NCBI RefSeq assembly: GCF_024139115.2
Contig: NC_085140.1
Location: 26,257,956 to 26,321,955, forward strand
From: Armigeres subalbatus
Lineage: Eukaryota; Arthropoda; Insecta; Diptera; Culicidae
Reading direction: 5' to 3'
Length of the DNA: 64,000 bases
Below are positions 30,854 through 42,084 of the stretch, piece after piece (the first letter of the stretch is position 1; every line of letters starts with the position of its first letter). The notes under the pieces were generated by a model that made no database searches, was not told the origin of the DNA, and saw nothing but the letters and a program-made list of their open reading frames with translations. The position numbers and the translations under genes are program-made.

Positions 30854-31051
30854 AAAGATATTTTAGTTACTAGATAAAGATTGTCGCTGTCGTCGCTGTC
30901 CGGAACATCTTTTGCTGGCGAGGATAGGGGATCTAAATGTCAATGAAGGAAAAATACATACGATTTGACAGTTAGGTACCACACATGTTTCGGACAGCGG
31001 AACAAAGGGAACTGAAGCGACAATCTTTATCTGGTAACTAAAATATCTTTT
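30854..31051. mobile_element. hAT-type MITE, copy 2
   Basis: It starts AAAAGATATTTTAGTTACTA and ends with the complement of AAAAGATATTTTAGTTACCA. A perfect 8-bp duplication GTCAGGCC flanks it (30846-30853 and 31052-31059). It matches copy 1 (5054-5239) through most of its 198 bp. Confidence 0.8.
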
Positions 31052-31180
31052 GTCAGGCCCAACAACTCCGAACTGACTGAATGGCTTTATAGTTTTGCCA
31101 AAGTTGTGCGAATAATGTTTGAACATTAGCTTTGAAGGAAAATAAAAAAACAATAATTCAAGTGATTTGCTTGCAATACT

Positions 31181-31602
31181 ACACACTTAAAATAAATCGC
31201 CGAATTCGGTAAAATTTTACCGAAATCTCAACAGCAGAACAGTTCGGTAAATAATTTAACTGATTTTCGGTGATTTTGACAGTTCAGCCATGTCAAAAAT
31301 TACGAAAAATCTGTAAAATAAATTACCGAACAGTTCTGCTGTTGAGATTTCGGTAAAATTTACCGAATACGGTGAAATGAGTTAAGTGTGTACACACTTA
31401 ACTCATTTCACAGTATTCGGTAAATTTTACCGAAATCTCAACAGCAGAACTGTTCGGTAATTTTTTTTACAGATTTTTTGTAATTTTTTCCATTGCTCAA
31501 CTGTCAAAATCACCGAAAATCAGTAAAATTATTTACCGAATAGTTCTGCTGTTGAGATTTCGGTAAAATTTTACCGAATTCGGCGATTTATTTTAAGTGT
31601 GT
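31181..31602. mobile_element. Two CGGTAAA-family MITEs abutting head to head
   Basis: Copy A (31181-31391) and copy B (31392-31602), 211 bp each, are near-identical reverse complements that meet at AAGTGTGT/ACACACTT. Outer ends read ACACACTTAAAATAAATCGC. Each copy is itself a foldback, so the whole is a palindrome of palindromes. Confidence 0.8.
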
Positions 31603-31717
31603 AAGCACCTATATTGTTATACTGTAGAGTTTTTGGCAAGGATTCATTTGGGAACATTACAAAAGACGCGCAGTGTATTATATCCAGGAAATATGATAAT
31701 ATATCAGTCCAAAGTAA

Positions 31718-31835
31718 AGCCCCAAACGCAATACAACGGAACGGCGACGGAAACGGCAAATTTGACAGAAAATATATGGGCTAACTGTCAAATTTTCCGT
31801 TTCCGTCGCCGTTCCGTTGTATTGCGTTTGGGGCT
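31718..31835. mobile_element. 118-bp hairpin MITE with TAA duplication
   Basis: Arms of about 50 bp starting AGCCCCAAACGCAATACAAC and ending with the complement are separated by a short loop. TAA lies on both sides (31715-31717 and 31836-31838). The 3-bp TWA-type duplication suggests a PIF/Harbinger (Tourist-like) MITE. Confidence 0.75.
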
Positions 31836-31876
31836 TAAATGTTTCGGTACTCAAAATAATAAAAACTGCGCATTTT

Positions 31877-32542
31877 TGCCTTTCTCGTATACTAAGTATA
31901 CGTAAAGGCTATATGATCGCTCCAAAAACAAACTTTTTATAGAAGGCTCGGAGACCCATAGTGTTATATACCGATCGACTCAGCTCGACGAATTGAGGTG
32001 ATGTCTGTGTGTATGTGTGTGTGTGTGTGTGTATGTGTGTGTGTTTGTGCGCACCCACCCAAAAAAAATGTCACTCATTTTTCAAGTACTTATCCTTAAC
32101 CGATTTACTCGCAACAAGTTGCATTCGACGCAGGATACACTACCATTGTTTCCTATTGAAAATTGGTCAGATCGGACTATGGGCTCGAAAGTTATGGCCA
32201 AAATACCACTTTTTTATAGAAAAAAAATAGCAAAAAAATGTCACTCATTTTTCAGGCACTTATCCTTAACCGATTCACTCGCAAAAAGTTGCATTCGACG
32301 CAGTATACTCTACCATTGTTTCCTATTGAAAATTGGTCAGATCGGACTATGGGCTCGGAAATTATGGCCAAAATACCACTTTTTTCTAGAAAAATTGGGA
32401 AAAAAAATGTCACTCATTTCTCAGGCACTTATCCTTAACCGATTTGCTTGCAACATTGTATCCTATTGAAAATTGGCCAGATCGGACTTTGGGCTCAAGA
32501 GTAATGGCCAAAAAACTGTTTTTATAATTCACGAGAAAGGCA
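31877..32542 (+). mobile_element. TIR element with three internal ~170-bp tandem units
   Basis: Left end TGCCTTTCTCGT and right end ACGAGAAAGGCA are inverted repeats. After a leader (GGCTCGGAGACCCATAGTG, GACTCAGCTCGACGAATTGA) and a (GT)n tract (about 32007-32046), a unit with ATGTCACTCATTTTTCA, CTTATCCTTAACCGATT, GAAAATTGGTCAGATCGG and GGCCAAAATACCAC repeats from 32068, 32238 and 32407. Each unit is partly open in frame, giving a fortuitous 150-codon frame. Related copies are at 52475-52790 (minus) and 56138-56272. Confidence 0.65.
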
Positions 32543-32699
32543 CCATCACCGCTAGGTGGATTAATCTGGGTTTTTAAAAACATTTTGGCAATGTTCGTCG
32601 AACCATAGTTTATTTTCTCTCTGTGTACTGGAAATCGTCATCAGTTCACAAAATACCCAAATCGAGGTTCCGTGTAGTGTTTATCAACATTTGCCATAA

Positions 32700-32943
32700 A
32701 ATCGGCGAAATCTTCACTACCTGACAGTTACGTCAAAGGAGGAGAGCCGAAAAAGCGAGACAGTCGGTATTAGTGGTGTCGCGAGGGTACGGTTCGGTTC
32801 GTCGAGCTAGCGGAGCGCTCAAAATCGATCGATTTTTTGATATTGCGGCCGTGGAGTCTTTTCGTGAGCTGATTCTGTTGGAAAAGCGAGTGTGTGTGCC
32901 ATTATTTTGTACGCGAAAAGTGTCCCTGCGTTGCAAAAAGTAA
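32700..32943 (+). promoter_or_regulatory. Candidate promoter and non-coding first exon
   Basis: A CpG-rich island in AT-rich surroundings (GGTGTCGCGAGGGTACGG, GTTCGTCGAGCTAGCGGAGC) ends in a strong donor AAAAA/GTAAGT with GT at 32940-32941. No long frame is present. This is what a mosquito 5'-UTR exon often looks like. The gene it would serve is unknown; 14-3-3 zeta, 29 kb downstream on the same strand, is one possibility. Confidence 0.25.
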
Positions 32944-35900
32944 GTAACAAATCCGTATAAAGATGTGTAGCACCGGGGCGTGATGGAAGTTACCCGCTTC
33001 CGGTTGGGAAAGATGGAATTTCAGTGGCCTGAAGGCGGTGTGACGCATTGAGGAGTGTCCAGGTCGCCATTTTGACTGCCTTTGCCTTGGCTGCCTGTCG
33101 GTTTTTCAGCACTGCTGCTGGCTAATAGGAGCGAGAGGTAGCGAGTGAAAAAGTTCTTCGAAGCCGGGCGGTGTGCGCTCTATGAAATGAACGGCTCGGG
33201 GTTTCATCTTCCAGACTTTTTTTTTATGAAAGTTTGATATTTCGGATCCCGAGGGATCGTCAAAGATAGTGCTTTTTGTGCGGGCGGTGATAGTGATCAG
33301 GGACATTAGTGTCTGGAAGATGAAAAATTGGCGCTGGAGCGCAGTGTTTCACCTACATGTGAGTGCATGTGACGTAAAATGAGTCAAATTTCTTCTTTTT
33401 GCTCGTTCGTCTACCTACTTGCCATCGGGAAAAAGAGTACGCATGTTTCTCTCCACTTTATGAGCTCCACATGCTCACTTTTTTCTAGATTTTTCTGGCC
33501 TGTCGAGAGCACATTCGGGATGAAAAAGTAAGAAATATTGGCTGAAGTGCAATAAAAATTCATTTAAAGGTCGAGAAATCATCATCAGTAATATGAAAGA
33601 AGAACGGAAACAGTAATTGTGCTAAGACCCCTATTTCCTTATTGACCACTCAGAGGCAGCCATTGAGGAAGGGGATATCTTTACCGAAGGCAGTGCCCCT
33701 GTCTCGCGCACAGCCATACGGAAATTAATATGAGCATTAAGGAGAGAAATTTTCAAGGCTATAGAGGAAATCCTAGCGCTTAGTTGTCAAGCTGCGCTAT
33801 TCTCACATCGCACCGGAGGTAGTACACTGAAACGGAAAGCTGGTGGCAGTGGAGGCCAGTGGGGAACAGGACAAGGGCCTTGTGGTATGCGCTCTAATCG
33901 ATCTCCTTTCTCAACCTGTCAAGGATGAGGGCGTGGTTAATGGCAAGCTGATCATTAACTGGTAATATGTATGATGGTGAATAAGAACTGCTTGAAAATT
34001 ATTTGAAACTTGTGTTTTTTAATTACAAAAGCGTTCTGCTCAGCAATTGAACCCTATCAGGCCGCTAAGTCAAAAAATAACGCCACAATCGACTGGAATT
34101 GGTGCATATGTTTCGGGACACGTAGAACGGAATGTATGGATGGCGGCACGATGAAACCATGGTCATTTTACCGCTGAAAAATTGTTAAACGCAAAGATGA
34201 CTGGTTTGTGCCAGTTCACACCACTACATGAATGAAATGTTTTAATTGATGAAACCAATACAGAGAAAGGAAATACCTATCGTCGCATCGAACTTGAGAA
34301 ACATCATCGGCATTCTTTCTCTACCTCCGTTCTTTCGCCTTTTCTCCTGACTTGACTCACATCGATGCGTGTATTTATATAAATTTGTCATCCCGCATAG
34401 AACGCCTGTCCGTTAGAGGAAGCAGAAACAATGTGCTGAAAAGTGTGTGAAACATGACGAAGCAGCATAAAACATTGGCATGAACAACTACGCATTTACC
34501 AATCAGCCACAACGTTCAATACACTGCTAATAAAAAAAAATTACACTCAAGTAAGCCATTAAAACGTGTTTGGAGTAATTTACTGCGCTCAAAGAGAAAA
34601 AGAGAGAACGGGAGCGTGATATCTATTGCGAGTGAGAAAATACGCCGCTTCAATGTCATTTTGATAACACATAATTCCAATGTCTCGTATATCGTTCGAA
34701 GCTCTATCATTGTGTCCACAACGAACGGCACGAACTAGAAGAGACAAGATATACACCATCCGGTCCAGTGCAGCCGTGCTGGATAGAGTCTTGCTATCAG
34801 CTCAGCTCAAATATAGCTACCTACATAATGGAGGCTCAATATGACTTTGCTGTTGCTCTCAGCCTAGCGCTCGGGACTAATTGATGGGGTTCATTGATTT
34901 GCTGCTGTTGCGCTGGACCCAACCGATAGCATCGTCGTACAGTTGTCGAGCAGCAGTAATGAGGTGGAAGTTTCCCATCCTTCCATCTTACATTTGATCT
35001 AATCCAGGAGCTAAGGCCCATAATGGTTCACGAACTTCGTAATTTTGTTCTGGCATGGATGTGTCAATATAAAACATGTTTTTTGGATACTGTAAAAAAA
35101 AAGTTGATCGCAGCTGATCAATTGGTGTGGAATTCTCGTTGGCATTCAGCGTCATTATATAATGTAGAAACATGCTAATCATTATTACGATGTTGTGGAG
35201 ACTTCCAGCACGGAAAACGTATCAAAATTCAATAAACACAGTAAGAACCATAACTTTGTTTTTTTTTTCATATGAAAGGAAAACTAATTTGAAAAGGAAT
35301 TATATTGTTCATCGTTTGTATTGAAGCATCCTGTCCGCGACAGACGCGATTTCGCGCTGACACTATTACGCAATATTTGTTCCCAACGGATGATGAGACG
35401 CGCGCGCTTGCACATTCTCGACCGTACGAACACATATTAATACAGTTGATCCTCAATCTTGGTTGGAATATCGCGTAGAAATACTTTGAAAGCATTGCAA
35501 TACGATTATTTGCAGAATAAAAAAACACGTCTTCCTCGTTAGATCGACGACGACGACGGTGTGGTGTGTGAGTAGAAACGGGTAAGGATTTGCCGCCTAC
35601 CGTTGCGATTGACGGAACAATCACGAGACATTTGTTTGCGTATATTTGCCGTTCAGAAAGCAAACCGTATGATGAATTGTTACAATATTTAAAAAATAAA
35701 TAAAAATGTAGTCCAGTTAGATCATGTTCACTTTAGTGACATGATCTTGGCTTTTATGATATGTGAAATTATAATTTATAATTTATTTTGTGATAATTAT
35801 CAATTATTGAACAATCTGTTGCAGAATTGGTAAAACCGATATTGAAGAACATCAGTGAGTGTTAGCAGAGTGATGTCATGTCCAGTTCAAACCAGTATCG

Positions 35901-36178
35901 TAATGCTCGTTTGGATCTCGATTTAGAATGAATATGGTAGATGACACTCGTCCTACTTTGGAACTTGGCGTCACTAGTCTCTTTCGAAACCAAAAAGATA
36001 CTTCTCAGAATTGGGGCATGGCGTCACACTCATCGCCATTCTCTGCACAATTACATTGTAGTGAATTTTATTGCTGAATCGTTAATTTTGAAAGTCTTCA
36101 ACGATCATGAGGGTTTTATCAAGCAGGGTATCCCTCTTGTATAACACAAATTATCAAATTTCGTCAGTTAAGTTTTAC
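32944..36178. other. 3.2 kb without recognisable gene or transposon
   Basis: Mixed composition, no intact frame with a domain. A short inverted pair CATCTTCCAGAC near 33206 and GTCTGGAAGATG near 33311 is present. The relative lack of repeats suggests intronic or regulatory DNA of a large locus. Confidence 0.35.
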
Positions 36179-36618
36179 CCAGACATAACACTCTTCAAAT
36201 TTCCATCGTTCACTGATTTACTGGTCAACTCAAATAATTATATTATCAATTCGGTGCAAAAACGAATTATAGCCGCTAACAAAGTTGGATTTTTCTCACA
36301 ATCCATGCGTTAAACCTAACTTCGGAAGTGGTGCGCTGTTTTCATTTGGTGATGTGCTATACAGCGCACTACTTCCGAAATTAGGTTTAACGTATGGATT
36401 GTGAGAAAAATCCAATTTCGATAGCGGCTATAATTCGGTTTTCTACTGAATTTATAATAATCGATCACTCGTGGCGCGCGCATTGTTTTTGCTCGAGTTT
36501 GACGTTTGCTCACTACCGCCATCTGGTTCGTGCTTGGAAATCAACAGATGTCGTTAGTGTTTGAACGACGACGAATTTGATGAGTAATTATTCAATGTGT
36601 TATGTCTGTTTGTCTGTG
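36179..36618. mobile_element. MITE with 7-bp target duplication, copy 3, hosting a foldback
   Basis: The right end is the complement of CACAGACAAACAGACATAAC; the left end reads CCAGACATAACAC, as if eight bases of the terminus were lost. Flanks GTTTTAC (36172-36178) and GTTTTAG (36619-36625) form a 7-bp duplication with one mismatch. The interior has CACTACCGCCATCTGGTT. A separate foldback (36250-36445) sits inside. Confidence 0.6.
36250..36445. repeat. ~196-bp foldback (arms ~85 bp)
   Basis: GAATTATAGCCGCTA and TGGATTTTTCTCACAATCCA on the left pair with their complements on the right; the arms run through TTAAACCTAACTTCGGAAGT to CAGCGCAC around a short loop near 36345. A few mismatches separate the arms. 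Confidence 0.75.
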
Positions 36619-36625
36619 GTTTTAG

Positions 36626-37220
36626 GATCAACGACATTCCATAACCAAATTATTCAATTCTTAATTCTATTTAATCATAAACATATTCACAAATGAATTT
36701 AATCGTATTTCTGAAATCGTGTTCCTCACTCAATAGCAAAATAGTCGTAGAATAAGTCTAGGAAAACCTTTTTCAAATGGGCGTAATTGATTTTGACCTT
36801 GATTTATGGAACGACTGTGCTCTTCATTCAACCTTTTTTCGGTTAACTAATGTGTCCAACAGAGGGAATGGATTCCGATGCATTATGTAGTAACGTCAGT
36901 TGAACGAAATGTACTAAATAGAGAAAAACTATTATCCATTTGAAATTTCAAGGTCAAATGCAATTACGCCAGTTCCTAGCAGAAAACTTTTTCCTACTAC
37001 TATGGCTTGACTAATCGAATCATCATCGCTGAAGTTGATTTTGTGAATGCAGCGTGTGCAATCTTCGAAACCTCTATTAGTCACCAAAAAACCAACGAGG
37101 AGTACTCGGCGATTCTTCTGCCGCGCGTTTGCTCAAGGCCAAGGGTACGTTTCAGCCTAAATGCAATGTCTTCTTTTTAAAGCTTCGTCGTAAATGATCC
37201 CAATACAGGAGTGGCATTGC
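36626..37220. other. No gene recognised
   Basis: AT-rich DNA with no clear repeat or domain-bearing frame. Confidence 0.35.
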
Positions 37221-39299
37221 CAGGGTTGTTACGACTACGCGGATTCCGCGAATTTCGCAATTTTCGCGGATTTGGCGTGGATTTACATAACGATTTTAGG
37301 GTTTCGCGCGGATTTAGTTTTAGATGAAAATTTAATAAATATTTCATTTAGATCTAGATCTAAGGACGTTTATTTGAAAATTAGTTTTATGTCTTTCTTG
37401 ATTGGCTTTATTTTCATTAGCAAATGTTGTTGAGAACAAAACTTACGTTTGAAGGCTATTAACATTATTTTTCGGATATGTCCAAGCCCTTATTGAATGG
37501 GCATGCACGGGCACTCCTTGAGCATTCTGTAAACAAATATTGTGAGGAAAGGGACGCCACCTTTTGCCATTTTTAATCTATTCTGAAATAACATGTCTAT
37601 TGAAGGACATGGACACCCATTTTCACTTTGTCAATTTCTTTGTAATTCCGAAATATTAATTTGTCAGTATGTGATTGATTTTTTCTTTTACGATGAACTA
37701 CTTAGCATGATATAATCATATCATTTTTTAAAGTTTTTCGTTGGAATACTTTATATTGCTTTCAAAACATTCATCTAGAACGAAGAAGCGTGTATACAAC
37801 AATTGAAAACACAAAAATGTTCTTTGATTTGATGCTTAATTTTAATATAAGAGCTTCCGCAGAAAATTATCGTTTTTCGCGATATTTTTGGATAACTCCG
37901 ATGGTATTTTTTACAGGATTATCAACAACGAAGAAATCTCTTAAAGCAACTTGTCACAAGAATCATTTGAGGATCCTTGTATAAATTCCTTGCTAATAAA
38001 TTTCCACAGCCTAAAAAGGATTTTTTGCAGCATTTAAAATCTTAAAAACTATAAAAAAAAAATTTGGAGTAGTTTCCGCGGATTTTCTTCAATTTCTGCA
38101 AAAAAAAAATCTAAAACGATTTCCGCAGGAATTCATGAAGTGATTTCCGCTAGTAGGCTCTGAAGATTTTCCGCAGGTTGTTTTTGAAGAATTCACTTGA
38201 ATTTGAAAAATTCCCAAATAAATTTCAGAATAATTTCCCAGGGGAGGTTTTGTACAACTATGGAACGACTTCTGCAGCAGATCCAAGAAAATTTTTCTAC
38301 ACTCGTGAGAATTCCTGGAGGGTTAACTACAGCAATTGCTGGGATGAATCTGCAAACGAATAATTAATTTCTGCAAGAATTTTCGGAGAAGTTTTCGCAG
38401 ATATTCTAGGAGATTTTGGCTGAAATTCCAGTACGGTCAAAATAAAATAAAAACAGTCAAAAAATTGCAAATTAATTTCCACTACAAATGTTATCGGAAC
38501 TCATACATGAACTCTTAAAGAAACACGTTACAAGAATTGAAGGAGAAATAACTCACAACTAACGGACTAATTTTTGCTAAAGTTTACGCAAATTATTCTG
38601 CCAAATTCCCAAAGAAATTTCTGCTGAAATTCGTGAAAATATTCCTCTGGAATTTCCGAAGGAATTTACGCTTGAAAATCAGGATTCTGACTGGCAAATC
38701 AACGAAGCTTGAGCAACCGTGTTTTATATTGTATTATTTGTTTCTTGATACGAATTCAAATAATTGTTTTACTGAAGTTTTGTCTAAAACCGGATCTACA
38801 TTGTCTAATTCTTTAATCTCTACGCAAATTTGTCTTGTGATCAATAATTACAACAAAGTTGCATAATTTATTACTTCTTGTGCCGAACTTTATAGAGTTC
38901 GATTAACAAAAAGTCAACAGACAAAAATGGAACAAAACATGCCGAAACCATCATCTCATTTAAAAACCGGTGCTTATTGAAATAGTTTTGACTGTTTGGT
39001 TCTTGTTCACTAAGCTTCAGTACTTCTATAGCCATTTAGAGTGGTTGTAATACTAATTGCAGGTTACTTATTATATAGAGAAAATTCTAAGTTGGATAGG
39101 CAGTCCAATTTCCTGTTTAAATGTATAGCCAATAAATTAGAATATAGCAAACTTGAATAGAAGACGTTCAGTAAATTTTGATGAAAAAATGTTATTTCTC
39201 GTGTATTTGCTTAGAATTTAGTTTTTTGTCGCGTGGATTTGGCGCGGAATGTATTTCATGTCGCGCGGAAAATATTTCAGGATCTCCGTAACAACCCTG
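37221..39299. mobile_element. 2.1-kb hAT-like non-autonomous element
   Basis: Ends CAGGGTTGTTACG (37221-37233) and CGTAACAACCCTG (39287-39299) are perfect 13-bp inverted repeats; subterminal CGCGGATTT words occur at both ends. CAGGG-type termini fit hAT. The flanks GGCATTGC and CGCATCTC agree at only 5 of 8 bases, so the duplication is weak. The interior is a run of degenerate TTTCCGCAGGAATT-like repeats (37980-38700). No transposase frame. Confidence 0.65.
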
Positions 39300-39849
39300 C
39301 GCATCTCGACTCGAAACGAGCAAACTGGCATACGAAAGATCTGTCGAAAGGAGATGCGCAATGAGGCCCCAGTTTGGAACGATAACTTTCCAGAACAGGA
39401 ACAGGACGGTAGTTCTACTCAAAAAGGTTCCTTTGCATTATATCATCAACGTTTTGGTTCCAAACATACTGTCTACAGTTTCACGTCGGCATTATCCTTA
39501 ATGGCTATTAATCCGCTTCGATAATCGACAACAGTTCACCTCGAGTCAGTTACATTTTCGATGAGCTTTTATCGATTTGCTGTTGTTCATGTTGATGCTG
39601 CAATTAGCAATGTTCTTCTGCACAGTCTGTTAGTTGCAGGGGATGGTGAAGTCGACCTGTGGAAGGCGCCGAGCACAATATCCTCGTGTCTTGTAGAAGT
39701 CTTCACGAAGGATTCCATAGCTCTCGTTTGGGATACTTGCCCGGATGTCAAGTTCTCCGGGCCTTCTTGTTGTGCCAAGGGTATTTTTTCTGAATGGCGA
39801 ATTTCGGCATCACGAAATGCTCTCCTGCCAAGGTCTTCTTGGCTTATAA

Positions 39850-40045
39850 CTTCAATGGAACTGGACATGGATGAACATGAGTGCGCTAATTGCAGAGGGA
39901 TTATTCTTCTGAACTCAGCGTACAAAATTCTGCTGTGTATTCTATTCAACAGACTCATATCATTTGATGAGTATTTCGTCGCCGAATACCAGGCCGGTTC
40001 CGTGAGGGTCGACGACGACGAATCAGCAGTTTATCCTGCGGATCA
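39850..40045 (+). pseudogene. LINE reverse transcriptase fragment
   Basis: The frame beginning at 39561 contains CANCRGIILLNSAYKILLCI, LFNRLISFDEYFVAEYQAG, the RT fingers text (N-Y-R-G-I-x-L-L, then EYQAGF) of the same broad LINE type as the minus-strand copy at 28340-30010. The sequence before and after is not RT-like, so only a fragment survives. Confidence 0.6.
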
Positions 40046-40068
40046 CTCATTTGGGCTTATTCTACGAG

Positions 40069-40175
40069 AGTGACGTGAGGTGAGTCGTTTTTACCTATTC
40101 TCACGTGAGATGACCATATTATTTAAATGGGGGAATACGACTATTCTTACGTCATTCGAGCAATCTCACGTCACT
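40069..40175. mobile_element. 107-bp MITE-like inverted repeat
   Basis: AGTGACGTGAG at 40069-40079 and CTCACGTCACT at 40165-40175 are inverted repeats; the perfect palindrome CTCACGTGAG lies between. It directly follows the LINE fragment frame. Confidence 0.5.
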
Positions 40176-40598
40176 CCACTCCACATTTCATTCATGAATC
40201 CTTAGCATTGCTAGGGGTGCATAGAGCCCACCTAAAAGATCTCCATCCTGGGCGGCTGCTTGCTTCAGACTCGACCTGGATCAGGTCACATTCCCCTGAG
40301 TCTGCATCTGCTGCGATGCACTACCGGTTTCCAATCCAGCACTTGCTTGCGGTACTATCATTACCCAGTCGCATATGCTTCTGAACATTCTGGATGGCTT
40401 CGAGCTCATTGGAAACGATCGCAGGGCAGTAATTGGGGCAATTTGAATTTGAATAGTAAAAATAGCATCAAGGTGGCCAAAAATAGCGGTAATTAGTAAC
40501 CAATGTAATTGTAACATTCCGAGTAACAAGAGTTCATGAAAAATTGTAATAGTTTTTTTTTTCCTCTGAAGAAAAAAATCAAACTATGTTACTTTGCT

Positions 40599-40827
40599 TT
40601 AAGGTCACTCCTGACGGAATCCAAGATTAGAAATGCTCGCGTTTTCGGGGGCACACCACTCGATTCAGAGGCGGCGCACAACTGTCATTTTTGTTGATTT
40701 AGCTTTGCTGCGTCGAAGCATGCGTGAAATAATAAAAATGACAGTTGTGCGTTGCTACCGTATCGAGTGGTGTGCCTCCGAAAACGCGAGCACTTTTAAT
40801 CTTGGATTCCGTCAGGAGTGACCTTAA
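40599..40827. mobile_element. 229-bp piggyBac-type MITE with TTAA ends
   Basis: TTAA at 40599-40602 and 40824-40827 flank arms of about 90 bp that begin GGTCACTCCTGACGGAATCC and are nearly perfect complements. The TTAA site and duplication are the hallmark of piggyBac-superfamily transposition. No coding capacity. Confidence 0.8.
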
Positions 40828-42084
40828 CGGGAAAGATGCATGCGGAAGCCGTGTACCGATTTTTTTTCCCATTCGTTGACATTGTTAGCACGTTGCGTTA
40901 CCCCTCAGAGACGTATAGACATTCAATTAGTTGTTATTAGTGAATGGGGGAGGGGAGGGGAAGGTGAGAATTAGTGATAATTAATCGGAACCAAATCGGT
41001 TCGTTTACCTCCGACGTCACGATTTGCAGTTAAATGCTGACGCTTGTATTCGACTTTTTTCACGAATCTACCGAGTTATCGTAGCAATTCGAAATTTCAC
41101 ACGAGATGCATACATTTTTAGCTCAGATTCGAATTTGCAGCAGAACTGATAATAGAAATATTGGTCGATGGCACCAGTAGTGGAAATAGGTACGTTAATA
41201 TTTTTTTGGAGTGAGATATAAGAAATTGGCAAACTTAGTTGTTGGGTGCCAACGTAGTACGTAAGTGGAAAATTTGAGGGATTGATTGTAAATAAATAAT
41301 TTTGTAATTAACCTTGTAATTAAATAGTAGACAATCTTTTATTAATTCTTTCTTTCTCATGTAGCTGAAGAGCACTGTCACCATACTTTCGTTTTACTTA
41401 ATCATTATGTAAAAAGGATGTAAACGGTTAACAAAAAAATATAAAATTTGCAGAAAAAATCGTAATATTATGTCGATGCACCATGCGTCTCCATCTGTCC
41501 GTATTTATAAGAAATGATGAATATTTTAAAGATCCATACATTTATTGCTGTCTGGAATGCAGCTGTGGGCTACCGTCGACAGTTTTTGCCGACATTTTGC
41601 ATCTGTCATGCCGCAAATCTATCGTTTGTCGTGCCGGTACAAATTTATAGAAGAATTGCAATACAATACTACTAATACGCACAAACTGCGCTTACAATAA
41701 TATCCGAATTTGTTCAAATTACGTGGGGGGAATAATTTTGAAACTTAAGTATTTAAATAAATTAAAATTACTTTAACAAAGATTAAAAAAAAGAGTCTTC
41801 ATCATGCATTTATCCACAGGCAGTTTCTGATTTTACTTTCTAGCGGTTAAGTTCTTCATACCACGTGTAAATCAAATGATTTAAAAGTTTTACATAAGTC
41901 GAAAAATTAATAGTCCTTTATCGGACACAGAATAAACTCATAATCTCCTAATTGATAAAGCTAAGCATTTTTCTATTCTGTTCTGAGTTATTTTTTTGAG
42001 TAAGATTTAGAGATACTGTTTAGTTTTATTATTTTAAATCTGATACCTAAAGAAAGAAACCATCTATTCTGCTTAGTTACAAAA
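40828..42084. other. No gene recognised
   Basis: AT-rich spacer; no domain-bearing frame or clear repeat structure was seen. Confidence 0.35.

Noticed and set aside
32009..32469. 150-codon frame with two LSLTDLLATSCIRRR-like repeats
   Set aside because: It is the tandem unit of a transposable element; other copies are frameshifted and the start lies in a (GT)n tract.
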